DNA from: Progne subis subis
Lineage: Eukaryota; Chordata; Aves; Passeriformes; Hirundinidae
Reading direction: 5' to 3'
DNA: 64,000 bases
Assembly (NCBI GenBank): GCA_022316685.1
Contig: JAKJHU010000056.1
Coordinates: forward strand, 1,169,872 to 1,233,871
Positions 50,098 through 60,410 of the stretch are shown piece after piece. A model generated the notes under the pieces. It did not search any database, was not told the origin of the DNA, and worked only from the letters and a program-made list of their open reading frames with translations. Positions within the stretch are counted from its first letter, which is position 1. Each line of letters starts with the position of its first letter. The translations under genes and the position numbers were made by a program.

Positions 50098-51434
50098 GGT
50101 GCTCCTCCTCTTAAGGCTTGTGGGGGCCTAACACCTCAGCTGCCTTCTCACATGGGGGAAAGGGATACACACAAGTATCCAGACCTTTCCTGGTGTACCC
50201 ACCCTACCCAGGCTCCACACACCTACAGAGAGTCCTGGACTGGGGGGTCTGTATCACCTTGGCCTCATTCTTCAGATAAGAGTATGAGTACTCTTTGCTG
50301 CAGGGCTGATGATCCACCCACACCGTAAAGCAGATGTAGACAAAATCCCTCCAGTGACTCAGGGTGCTCTCAATGTGTGGTTCAACTGGTCCATTGAGAG
50401 TTGACTTCTAGGTATTTTCAGAGGAAACAAGCACTGAACAAAAGAAACTCAACCAGACCAAAATATTTTTAGAGGTAAAGTTTACCATCAGAACGCAGCA
50501 ATAGAAGTTAAAAAAAACCAACAAAAACAAACCACAAAATATCTAAAATCTTGAGTTGAGAATGTACAAAACAAAGTCATAATAATAAGAAAAATTGCTT
50601 TACAAAGTCTCAAAATAAATTTAAATGGTAAACAAGTAGGAAAGCATGGAAAATCTAAAATAAGGGGTTTGTGTATACTGATAATAAATTACAGTTCTAG
50701 AAATAAAGAAAAGAAAGCAGTAACCATTCTGACTCAAGAATCTTTCCTAGCATCTTTGTTTGGGGGCATGGCATTGATAGTAGCCGTAGGTCTTGCCTTT
50801 CCAATTTCCAGTATCATCAAACCCTTTCCAGGAACTGAAAAACAAACTGATAAATAACTTCCCCAAGTCCAAGAGTGACAACTCAAGATTTTTTTTCCTT
50901 TTCTTTTCTTAATGGCTAAGAGAAAACCTATCCAACCCACCCATCAATATGAGCTTGTGTGTATATATATGTGTGTGTGTGTAGGATGCCCTTCTTAGAA
51001 AAAGAAGATACCATAAAGGTGTGTGTTTGCCAGTGACCAGATTGATTGGTTCTTTAATTGATCCTGCCTATCCTTCCTTCTGCAGTAGTTCAGAGAAGTC
51101 TGATTCAACACCTCCAGCCCCCCCCACCAAACATTCCAGGGGGAAGTACCCTAAGGTGCCCATGGATGGATTTTTCCCTTGTGCTTCTAACAGTGCCAGG
51201 ACTCTGGGTTGTGGTGCAGCACCAAGTCAGTCAGGTAGGCCCAGTCAGGGCTGTTCTCCAGTGTCAAAGCAGGCTGCACTTGTCCTGTCTGTGTGCAAAC
51301 ACCAAGATGATGACCCTGAGAAGTCCTTAGGGTGTAGGTAAATCCCTGTATGTAATGTGGATAAAACAGGAGAAATGTTTATCGTGGCCTTTCTCTTTTG
51401 TCTTATACAGCCCTCTCTTGTTCTCCAGAATCTC

Positions 51435-54400
51435 CTATTTCTTTGGCTTGGAGTTGCCAAAGGTGACAAAGACCACTCCTGGCTCCTGAAAACTCCCATT
51501 GCTGTGGAAGTCTTCACCTGGGCTCTTCAAGTGCTTCCGAAACACAGGTGAGGCAGATACCTCATAGTGGGGACGAGAAACCACATCACACATGGAAGAC
51601 GTTTGTGTCTCAGATTGCTTGGTGACTGTGGTGGACGAAGTGATGATTTTGTTCCCAAACTGGTCCATTTCCTCATACTGCTCCATGACAGTCCTGGTGG
51701 CTCCGTAGAGCTTGGACCCGTCGGGCCCTGTCTGCAGCTCCAAGATGCTTTTCTGCCTCCGTGGATTTTGTGGACTGGGGGTATTCAGGGAGCGGTATTC
51801 CGAAAAGCTGCCTTTCATCCCACAGTGGCAGCTGTCCTTGGAGGCATCTAGAGAACACTTCTCTTTGTCACTGGTTGCATGGTTGGCGTTGCCAGGTGTG
51901 TGCTGTTTCATGGAGCTCAGCCCAGCTTTTGTTTGGACGGGGTCCTGCCTCTTCTCTAAGTGTTTCGTGTCGTGCCCAGCAGACCCTGCTGAGGGGTGGT
52001 TATAGGAGCTAAAGCTGTTCTGAGCAAAAGCATCCCTCTTTCCTGGAGAGCCAAGACAGTCTGGCGAAGGGCCGTCCTGGGGGGAATGTGCTGTCCTGGG
52101 TGATTCTGCTGGTTTCCTGGCAGCAGACTCAATGGAGATGTAGGAAGGTGAGGAGGGAGAGCTGACACGAGACTGAATGAGGCGGGGAACACCTAGCTCT
52201 GCCTTGGCTGCCTCTGTCTTTTCTGCCACCTTTGCACTTTCCACAGATGCTGCTTCCCCTCTCTCCAGCATGACTTCCTCTTGCCGGGCTTTGCTTGAAA
52301 CAATGCTGATTTTACGGATATTGCTGCTGCTCACAGAGCTTTGGGCACTCCCCAGGGACTCCTTGAACAGCCCTGAGAGCCCAGCAATGTCTGACTCAGA
52401 CTTGAGACTAGAAACAGAATAAATAGCTTTCTTGATGGCCTCCTCGATGTCCTGGATGCGGGCAAGTGTCTGCTCCTTCAGGTGGAGAATTTCAGCACTT
52501 GCTCGCTCCAGGTCCTCAAAAACCAGATCCACCGAGGAGGCACTGTCAGCGTCCTCCTTTGCCTCAGTCTTGTCCTGTTGCTTGGCCTTCTGGTGCACAA
52601 CCCACTCGGGGACCTTCTCAAAGAAGCTCTTGAGAGCTTTCACGTCCACTTTGCTTGTCTCCTCCTCAAACTCCCTCACTCGGGTCAAGATCTCTTGCAG
52701 CTGCTCCTGTCTCCTGAGGTTCTCAAAGATCTCCATAGCCTCCTTGACGTTGCCTTTCATGATCTCCTCTTTGTGTACTGACAACCTCTTCCGACGCTCA
52801 TCTTCCGTTTCTCCCTTTTTTTTCTCTCTCATAACAACCGCTGGCTTCTCCTGGGCAGGTGTCTCTGTCTCCCTATCAGGACATTTCTGTTGCCTGCTAT
52901 TTCCCTGCTGGTGCTCCTCAAAGGAGTTCATTGACTGCTGATGGAAGGACATTGAATGAGACATTTGCCTCCTCTCATGCACCTGCTGCACGACTCTCTG
53001 ACTGTCCCACAATCCATAAGAATTGGATACACTTTCCCTTTCCACCTTGGATGAGGCATTTTGTGCAGTGCCATCTCCTCGTTTTGGAGGAAGAGTGTTG
53101 TGACCCAGAGGGGAGGTGCTTGGCTCACTTTGTCCTGGCACATCCTGTGTCTGTGCTCTGCCAGGACAGGCTGGAGGTGAAGAGCACCCATTCTCCTCTT
53201 GGCACAGCTCTATCTGCCTTTGGGCCACCTCCTCTGGGCATCTCCTTGGAGCAGCTGTTTTATCACCCACAATTTCCTGCTTGACTTCAAAACCAACCCC
53301 TCCATTTTTCATTGGCTTTGAGGTCTTAGCACTGTCTGGTTCTACCTTTACTTGTCCTTTGCTGGCCTTGTACTTTTCTTCTGCTATTTGAAGAGGGGTT
53401 TTGGCAGTGTATTTTGGCTGCTTTCTTTCAGGGTTTACACCCTGAACAGTGACAGACTTCTTCACAGATGTCTCTAAATTGCAGCACTTTGCTTGAACCT
53501 CCTCATAGCCTGATTGTTCATGAGCTTCCATGCAGCTTAATCCCAGCTCTGTGGGGGAAGGCCTTGGCTTGCTGATCTCCCTCAAGCCTGAAGGTTTCGG
53601 AGGCAGGGGTGGAGGGATGGGTTTTGTTGATCTGTTTGTGCTGTAATTTGCAGAGGCAGAATGTGCCTCGTGTGAGAGGTGCTCAGGTTTTGGAGGGGGA
53701 ACAGGTTTTTTTCTGGGTGGGGCAGTAGTTTCTGGTTTTGGAGGAGTCCTGGGCTTCTCTGCAGGACTCTGGTCACAGGGTTTGCAGGACAGAGAAGGGA
53801 GAGGAGGAAGAGGGATCTGGAGTAGTGCAGAACATCCTGGGGCTTCATCTTTGCTGGTTGGTAATGGAAGGGCACCTTCTCTTGCTGCTTTAGTTGAGGG
53901 TGGGCAATGTTCTGCTTTCATCACAGCAACTGAGGGAGGAGGAGGAAAGTCATTATCAGCCTGTGACCCTGAAGCCACTACAGCAGTCTCGTTACTAGCG
54001 AGTTGAGTCTCATTTTTCTTTTTACACACAGAATGGGACTGCCCTGCATTTCTGTATATCATAGCAGCTTTAAAATCCCCTCTGGAGACATTAACGTTAG
54101 ACTTTTCCAGTGACTGAAGTGTGGCTTTTAAGTTACCTCGGACAACGTCCTCCTTTTCTACCAGGCGCTGTTCTGTGGCGGCACTTTGCAGTGCTCTGAT
54201 AGCTGTCTGCACATCCCCTCTGACACCAACATCTCTTTCTTCTTGCACTGATTGCTCTTTGTAATCAGACTCAACACAAGGGTTTATATAGGTTTTCACG
54301 GGTGTGGCAGTATAAAGGCCATCCTTAATGCTAAAATCTCTACTGGGCACAACTTGGATTTCCTGGCTCAATAGTTGTCGTCCCTGTACTTCCTCAGAAG

Positions 54401-57400
54401 CACTGACCTTTTTGTGTGATGCTATGCTCTTCTGAGACACGCTTGTGTGGGTCTTGGATGCCTCCTGGACTCTAGTGGTGGTGGTTCTGGTGGCAGTGCT
54501 GCTGCCCTCCTGTTTGGTGGATGAAGAGTCCTGTTGGTGTACGTTCGATTGAAGGGTCATGGTCCCCTGTGAGCTGACTGTCTGCTGCCTGCAGGCTGTG
54601 TGGACCTCCTCTCTGTTCCTCTGGAACTTGCTCTGGACATGGTGCTGGATGTTTTTTGCTTCTGCTGTCGCCAGCCTAAGGCTTTGCATTGCGGCCTGAA
54701 GATCAGTCCCCAGGGCCTTTTCCTCTGTCTGAGTCTGGCTGGCTTCCCCAGGCACCACACTCTGCTGTTTCCCATCCACTTCTGCCCTCTGAGCTGTAAC
54801 TTGGGTTGGAAATGGGCCTTGTATCATAGTGTTTTGTTCCTTCAAATGGGTAGTGGTGGCTTCTTCTTTCTCTGCCTTCTTGCTGGCATCTGCAACCCTT
54901 TGGATTGACTTTGTAGTCACCTTAAGCCCTCCAGACAGAACTTCTTCCTTTCCCATCGCTGTGGGCAGGGGCTTCCCAAGACATTGCACAGTGGTGCCTG
55001 TCACACCTGCTGCATGCACGGCCTCTCTCTCTAACATGCCCTCTCTGCCCATGCTTTCACATACAAATCCCTTTTTTGCTCCCTCCATAGCCCCTGGCTC
55101 ACCTCCTGCAATTACTTTCTCTCTTTGTTCTTTATTTGGCAAGACATGTATGTTAACCCCCGGCACAACCCGTGGGCCACTCTCATCTGCTCCCTCCTCC
55201 TCTGCTTGGGAAGAGATGAGGGATTGTATCTCAGACTCCTGCTGGAGATTCTTCAGATAACTGAGGTCTCCCTTCTCGATGCAGCTCGCAAAAAGTTGGA
55301 CATTTCCCTTCTCATTGTCCTCACGCTTGATGGTGGCTGCTGCTTTCTGCTCCTGAGAAGAGGCCAACAAATTCCCAATTGTTGATTTCACATCCCCCTT
55401 GACAACTTTCTGCTGGACAGAATGGAACAGGAGGGAGTAGAGAGTCATCTTCACTGATCCCGACTTTGTCTCTTGTAGGACCATCCCCTTTTTGATGGAA
55501 GCATCTTGACTGAGGAGACCCTGTAAGGCCTTGGCTACATCTCCACTCAAGTCCTCTTTGCCTTTAACAGCTTCGTTCTGGTCCAGCAGCTGCAATGGGC
55601 TTACTTTGATCTTGCCCTCTCTGTCCTCCTCCACCAGCATGCTCTGTGCTTCCACATTGGTCCTGTGCAGGAGCTGCAGCATAATCCTTTGCAAGTGGCC
55701 TCCCACAATCTCCTCTTTCAGGATCTCTGGAGCTCCTGGGCTGCTGAGCTGGTACTTCACCATCTTCACACTCTCCATGTCGTTAGCTTCAATGAGGATT
55801 CCATCATGCTGGATAGCCTGGCAAGTGCAGAGAGTCTCTAAAGTCTCCTTCATGGTTCTTTCTTTCAGTTCTATTTCTATGCTGCCTTCAGAAGCACTAA
55901 ATTTATCCAGGGGCGTGCTCTCGAAGAGCCACGTTGTGCTTTTCACGTCTGCGTGAGGGATCTCTTCTTGGGCCCCAGCGCTGGCCATCACCTCTGTGTC
56001 CTTAAGGGTGTCCATAGGCTGGGTTTCAAACAACCAGGTGCAGCGTTTTACATCCCCTTTCTGGCTGTCCTCTCTCTGCACTGTGCTCATGGATGAGCTT
56101 CTTTCTGCGTCCCCGTACAGGGAGTCCACGGGATGGTTCTCAAAGAGCCAAGTGGATGTCCTCACGTCACCCCGCTGCACGTCACTGACACTGACCATCC
56201 TCACGTACTTCTTCTGGCCCACTTGCTGGGACTCAAAGAGCTGCTTGTTGGACTGAACATCTCCCTTCTGCACATCATCCACTGTTCTGGGCACAGATAA
56301 CTTTACTCCTGAGAAGGAGTCAAGAGGCTCTGTCTCAAATCTCCACCGGGCAGTCTGGACATCTCCTTTCTTGATGTCCTCTTGGGTGACAGCCCTAATC
56401 ACAAACACTTCTTCTTCCTTCTTGATCTGATCCAGAGGCTTAGTTTCAAACAACCACCGGGCACCTTTCACGTCACCTTTCATGATTTCTTCTTTCTGCA
56501 CTGAGGTGACCTCATGGTATCCCCCCTCTTTGTCCTGGATAGCGTATAAGGGTTGGCTTTCAAAGAGCATTGTGCAGGACTTGACATTAGCTTTGCTCAT
56601 GGTGTCTTTCTGGATCTTCTGGAGTTCTGTTTCATCCACTTTGTCATGGATTTGATCAAGGGAATATGTCTCAAATACGAACCTTTTTCCTCCAACATCT
56701 TCCCCCTTGACATCCTTTTCAGGAGGTATTTCCTGGATGCCCTCAGAGTTGTCCTTCAGGGTGTCCATGGGGTAGTTCTCAAAGAGCCACGTGAACTTGT
56801 GCACAGACCCAGCTGCAATTGTTCCAGCATCCTTCTGGGACTTTGGCTTGGTGGCTGTGTCCAGGGGCTTGGCTTCAAAGAACTCTTTCACTCTGGACAC
56901 TTCCCCAGACTGGAACTCCACACGACTGGAGTACCGCATGGTTTTCTTCCGGTCAGCATCACTGACAGTGCTGCTGCCCAAGGGTTCAGTCTCAAACAGG
57001 TGCCGGACAGTTTTGACATCCACTCCCTGTAATTCCTCCTGACTGTAGGCCTTACTGACTTGCAAATACTGCTCCTCCTGGCCTTTCAGAGAGTCCAGGG
57101 GCTGAGTCTCAAACATCCATGTGTAGGACTTCACATCAGCTTGGGGTATGCTGCCATCCTCCTCCTGCTTCTTCTCAGCCTTCTCGTACAGAGTGTGCAT
57201 GGGCTGGGTCTCAAACAGCCACCGGCAGGTCTTCACATCCCCCTTCTGGGAGATCTCCCGCTTCACTGAGGGATGCTTCTCCCCTTCCATGGCTTGGAGA
57301 TGAATGACATCCATGGGCTGCGTTTCAAAGAGCCACTTGGCTGTCCTGACGTCACCAGCCACCACCTCTTGTTTTGTGATCCCCCGTATTATATCCACTT

Positions 57401-59114
57401 TCTTGATGCTTTCATCAAACTGGTCCAGGGGCCTGGTTTCAAACATCCACTTGTAGTTCTTGACATCACCGCTGATGATCTGCTCTCTGCTTACAGAGGT
57501 GACTTCATGGAAATTGCCTAAGCTATCCTTGATGGCATACAGGGGTGTTGTCTCAAACAGGATTTGGTTGGCTTTGACGTTGCCAGCTGGAATCTTCTCC
57601 TCCTCTTCTTTGGTGGTGGACTCAGCATCAGCCTGCTTAATGCTGTCTAAGGGGAGAGTCTCAAACAGGGTCTTGAAAGATTTCACATCCCCTTTCACTA
57701 CCTCTTCCATGCTGGTGGCTGGAATTTCTTCCTCAAATGCCTTGGAGATACTGCCAAGGGGACAGGTCTCAAAGACATGTTTTCTTTGCTTCACATCTCC
57801 CTTCTCCTCTGCTGAAAGCTCTACTTTCTTCAAATGTCCCACCTCAAAATTGTCTTTCAGGGTTTCCATTGGCTGAGTTTCGAAGAGCCAGAGTGTAGAT
57901 TTCACATCACCTCCAATGACTTGTTCTTTGGCTACAGCACTTCCTGAAGCTTCTCCTTTCAGGGAGTCAAGAGTCTGGGTCTCAAAGAGCAATCGTTGTT
58001 TAGTGACATCTGCTCCTGTGACAAAATCTGTTGAAGCCTTGAAGTCATGTTCTTCAACTGTGATTTCTCTGATGGCATCCAGAGGCTGAGTTTCAAATAT
58101 CCACCTCGCGCCACTGACATCCGGCCTCCCAATTTCTTCCAGTGAAATCCCACGGATTATCTGCACTTTGGAAGTGTCCTTGTTGATGGTATCCAGGGGC
58201 TGAGTCTCAAAGAGCCAGCGAGCCGTCCTGACCGCATTGCTCTGAATTTCTTCTCGGCAGACAGACTTGATTTCGTGGATAGTCCCACTTTTGTCTCTGA
58301 TAGCACAGAGGGGCTCTGTTTGGAAGAGCCTGACAGTCTTCTTAACATCACCTTTAAGCTCCTGGATTTCTGACTTGAGCTGTAGGATGCTCTTTTCCTC
58401 CACTGAGGAGCAGCGTCCTATGGCATCCAAGGACTGTGCTTCAAAGAGCTGTTTGGCCCCTTGCACGTCACCTCCCTGGACAGGATCCTTGAGAACTGCC
58501 TCCTGCACCTCGGTTTCATCCGAATACAGTTTATTTAATGTGTCCAGTGGCTGGGTTTCGAAAAGCCACCGGGCAGTGCGAACATCCCCTTTGGCAAGGT
58601 CTGTTTCTGACACCTTGGCTGATGTTGACAGGTTGTATCCATTTATGGACTGGCTTTCAAACCTCAGGGAAGTGCTTTTCACATCCCCACTGGGGATGAT
58701 CTCTTCTTCGGTCAGCTTCTTCGTGGCTTGATGGTCCCCAATGGAGTCAAGTGCCCAGTTCTCAAAAATCCAGCGCATGGACTGAACCTCTCCTGGGAGA
58801 ACTTTATCCAGGTTCACAGAGGCCTGTGCACTGGGATCCTCGGTGTTAAGCATTTCTGCCAGGTCCTCAGTCACAGCTTCTTCCAGGTTCTTCCTGAGCT
58901 CAGGGTGCATGTGCCTGTAGAGCCTCTTCAGCTCGTTCACCTGTCGCTGCTGATAGAACTTGGAGAAGGCTTGCTTTGGAGGAGGCACAGGGAGGGCATT
59001 GAGATCTTGACCCCCTGGAGCAACGATCTGGGCTGAGCCGACAGCTGGAGGGGGAGGCAAGTCATCTTCCATTTTCTTGATGGCAACTTTAGATGATTTC
59101 TGAGCTTCTGACAT
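51435..59114 (-). CDS. XIRP1: Xin actin-binding repeat-containing protein 1 (Xin/CMYA1), single giant coding exon
   Basis: Xin proteins bind and stabilise F-actin at intercalated discs and myotendinous junctions of striated muscle. One uninterrupted frame encodes about 2,559 aa. I start at MSEAQKSSK (59114): a CCCCAAAG acceptor directly precedes this ATG, so eleven extra in-frame residues upstream are intronic. The N-terminus has DDLPPPP (about residues 17-23), an Ena/VASP-type ligand, then the conserved block FYQQRQVNELKRLYRHMHPE. By eye I count about 27 Xin repeats of the form GDVKxxxWLFETQPLD between residues 108 and 1067. Later come PPPPS (about 1720), a proline-rich SH3-type region (KKPVPPPKPEH), and a conserved C-terminal block (KSILELQTGPDGSKLYGATR, VMEQYEEMDQFGN). 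Human XIRP1 is shorter with 16 annotated repeats. The untranslated 5' exon was not located. Confidence 0.96.
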   Translation of the reverse strand: MSEAQKSSKVAIKKMEDDLPPPPAVGSAQIVAPGGQDLNALPVPPPKQAFSKFYQQRQVNELKRLYRHMHPELRKNLEEAVTEDLAEMLNTEDPSAQASVNLDKVLPGEVQSMRWIFENWALDSIGDHQATKKLTEEEIIPSGDVKSTSLRFESQSINGYNLSTSAKVSETDLAKGDVRTARWLFETQPLDTLNKLYSDETEVQEAVLKDPVQGGDVQGAKQLFEAQSLDAIGRCSSVEEKSILQLKSEIQELKGDVKKTVRLFQTEPLCAIRDKSGTIHEIKSVCREEIQSNAVRTARWLFETQPLDTINKDTSKVQIIRGISLEEIGRPDVSGARWIFETQPLDAIREITVEEHDFKASTDFVTGADVTKQRLLFETQTLDSLKGEASGSAVAKEQVIGGDVKSTLWLFETQPMETLKDNFEVGHLKKVELSAEEKGDVKQRKHVFETCPLGSISKAFEEEIPATSMEEVVKGDVKSFKTLFETLPLDSIKQADAESTTKEEEEKIPAGNVKANQILFETTPLYAIKDSLGNFHEVTSVSREQIISGDVKNYKWMFETRPLDQFDESIKKVDIIRGITKQEVVAGDVRTAKWLFETQPMDVIHLQAMEGEKHPSVKREISQKGDVKTCRWLFETQPMHTLYEKAEKKQEEDGSIPQADVKSYTWMFETQPLDSLKGQEEQYLQVSKAYSQEELQGVDVKTVRHLFETEPLGSSTVSDADRKKTMRYSSRVEFQSGEVSRVKEFFEAKPLDTATKPKSQKDAGTIAAGSVHKFTWLFENYPMDTLKDNSEGIQEIPPEKDVKGEDVGGKRFVFETYSLDQIHDKVDETELQKIQKDTMSKANVKSCTMLFESQPLYAIQDKEGGYHEVTSVQKEEIMKGDVKGARWLFETKPLDQIKKEEEVFVIRAVTQEDIKKGDVQTARWRFETEPLDSFSGVKLSVPRTVDDVQKGDVQSNKQLFESQQVGQKKYVRMVSVSDVQRGDVRTSTWLFENHPVDSLYGDAERSSSMSTVQREDSQKGDVKRCTWLFETQPMDTLKDTEVMASAGAQEEIPHADVKSTTWLFESTPLDKFSASEGSIEIELKERTMKETLETLCTCQAIQHDGILIEANDMESVKMVKYQLSSPGAPEILKEEIVGGHLQRIMLQLLHRTNVEAQSMLVEEDREGKIKVSPLQLLDQNEAVKGKEDLSGDVAKALQGLLSQDASIKKGMVLQETKSGSVKMTLYSLLFHSVQQKVVKGDVKSTIGNLLASSQEQKAAATIKREDNEKGNVQLFASCIEKGDLSYLKNLQQESEIQSLISSQAEEEGADESGPRVVPGVNIHVLPNKEQREKVIAGGEPGAMEGAKKGFVCESMGREGMLEREAVHAAGVTGTTVQCLGKPLPTAMGKEEVLSGGLKVTTKSIQRVADASKKAEKEEATTTHLKEQNTMIQGPFPTQVTAQRAEVDGKQQSVVPGEASQTQTEEKALGTDLQAAMQSLRLATAEAKNIQHHVQSKFQRNREEVHTACRQQTVSSQGTMTLQSNVHQQDSSSTKQEGSSTATRTTTTRVQEASKTHTSVSQKSIASHKKVSASEEVQGRQLLSQEIQVVPSRDFSIKDGLYTATPVKTYINPCVESDYKEQSVQEERDVGVRGDVQTAIRALQSAATEQRLVEKEDVVRGNLKATLQSLEKSNVNVSRGDFKAAMIYRNAGQSHSVCKKKNETQLASNETAVVASGSQADNDFPPPPSVAVMKAEHCPPSTKAAREGALPLPTSKDEAPGCSALLQIPLPPLPSLSCKPCDQSPAEKPRTPPKPETTAPPRKKPVPPPKPEHLSHEAHSASANYSTNRSTKPIPPPLPPKPSGLREISKPRPSPTELGLSCMEAHEQSGYEEVQAKCCNLETSVKKSVTVQGVNPERKQPKYTAKTPLQIAEEKYKASKGQVKVEPDSAKTSKPMKNGGVGFEVKQEIVGDKTAAPRRCPEEVAQRQIELCQEENGCSSPPACPGRAQTQDVPGQSEPSTSPLGHNTLPPKRGDGTAQNASSKVERESVSNSYGLWDSQRVVQQVHERRQMSHSMSFHQQSMNSFEEHQQGNSRQQKCPDRETETPAQEKPAVVMREKKKGETEDERRKRLSVHKEEIMKGNVKEAMEIFENLRRQEQLQEILTRVREFEEETSKVDVKALKSFFEKVPEWVVHQKAKQQDKTEAKEDADSASSVDLVFEDLERASAEILHLKEQTLARIQDIEEAIKKAIYSVSSLKSESDIAGLSGLFKESLGSAQSSVSSSNIRKISIVSSKARQEEVMLERGEAASVESAKVAEKTEAAKAELGVPRLIQSRVSSPSSPSYISIESAARKPAESPRTAHSPQDGPSPDCLGSPGKRDAFAQNSFSSYNHPSAGSAGHDTKHLEKRQDPVQTKAGLSSMKQHTPGNANHATSDKEKCSLDASKDSCHCGMKGSFSEYRSLNTPSPQNPRRQKSILELQTGPDGSKLYGATRTVMEQYEEMDQFGNKIITSSTTVTKQSETQTSSMCDVVSRPHYEVSASPVFRKHLKSPGEDFHSNGSFQEPGVVFVTFGNSKPKK

Positions 59115-60400
59115 CTTTGGGGAAACAGTTTTAAACGTCAGCATCACCTCTCACCCCCCCGTCCCTGTGGCTGTTAATGGAGTGAATGGCAAAGGGAAAA
59201 GCCAACAGGGGAAATCCATGCACCCAGTAAGCTCCATACCTTTGGTTCAGTAGCACACAGCACTCCAAAACATCACATCACTGCACACGCTGCTGGCTTG
59301 GTGTTAGCCCTGGTTCCACAGCAAAGTGAGGTCTCTAATCCAGGTGAGGTGGTTAGTCTACAATTCCCGGGAGTCAGTCCAGCTAGAGCACAACAGAGGT
59401 GCCCAGTTTGGACTAAGTGACCCAGAGGGAGTGACCACAAGAAGGATAAGGCTGACTTAGAAAAGTCAGCGAAAAGTTAGCTTCTTCCTCCTGCAGTCCA
59501 GTGTCCAGAACTGTTTTGTCCTTGGCTGAGGACCTGCAGAGAGTCTGGGAACAAAAGATCTGGGTGCAGGAGAAAGCCAAGGCGCTATTTAGGAAGAGTT
59601 CTCGAGAGGAAAATGGGGAGAAGGAACCAAAATGTCAAACACAGCTGATGAGGTTGGCTGGTGAGGTAACATTACGAGCTTTTGGTAGCACTATGGGGTG
59701 CCAGCTCACTGCTCAGGAGGGAGGGCTTGGGGAAGGATGTTCATCTGATCAATGATTCCTTCTGTTGCACTCAGAAGTGTGCCTTGTGTCACGATTTGCA
59801 CAAGAATAGATGCAGATTTACACAGTTGGAGACTTAAATAAAGCTCTTCTGACTTGCAGACTTGTACAGGCATAAGGCTAACTAAGGTTTGCAAACTGCT
59901 GGAATCAGCAGGCCTGATGATCTGTGCTGCCTGAGGAGGAAAAGCAAGGCTGAGGGACCAGAGATTAGGGTAACACCTATAGCCTGGAGGCCAGGAAAGT
60001 TAAACCTGTTTATACTCAGTCAGGCTGAGCTCATCTCAAATTCACAGCAGCGTTGCTACAGAAGTGAACAGAGTGGGCTGTGGTTGTCCAGTCTCCCTCT
60101 GAGCCTCCATTTCTGCAATTTTTCTCCTCAGTTTGTCCATCCTGGGCACTGAACACTGAACTGAATACCTGCAACCTGCACTGCCTAGGCATTTATCCAC
60201 AGGGAAGGTAGCTGAAGCCTTTAATCATTGTCTAGAAGAGACTGTAATCCTGGTGGCTTTCCTTTCAGTAAACAGATCTGCTGACCCTTGGCATGCCTGT
60301 GCAGTTACGTCTGCAGAGTTATGCCCGGAATATTATTAGTTGTTGCTCAAAGCAATGGTGCACGGTGTTATTTCACTCTGTTACACACAGATTGTTCTGG

Positions 60401-60410
60401 CTAAAAATAA
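60401..60410 (+). promoter_or_regulatory. MEF2 consensus site upstream of XIRP1
   Basis: CTAAAAATAA matches the MEF2 consensus YTAWWWWTAR perfectly. It lies about 1.3 kb upstream of the XIRP1 coding exon. Chicken Xin is a reported downstream target of the cardiac Nkx2.5/MEF2 programme, so the site is plausible, but a 10-mer can occur by chance. Confidence 0.4.

Larger units (their letters stand above)
44896..51434. other. Region between the LIM-coding exon and the XIRP1 giant exon
   Basis: About 6.5 kb, much of it CR1 debris. + orientation fragments lie at about 45910-46110, 47200-47635, 49075-49605 and 49700-50097. A (GT/TA)n tract lies near 50956-50984. It includes the XIRP1 3' UTR; a possible ATTAAA signal on the - strand is at 51058-51053. 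I found no convincing further exon, though small upstream exons of the LIM gene could be hidden here. Confidence 0.55.

Noticed and set aside
59115..59147. Eleven extra in-frame codons (MMLTFKTVSPK) before XIRP1 MSEAQ
   Set aside because: The sequence just before MSEAQ ends in a CCCCAAAG splice acceptor and the extra residues do not resemble Xin N-termini; best read as intron.
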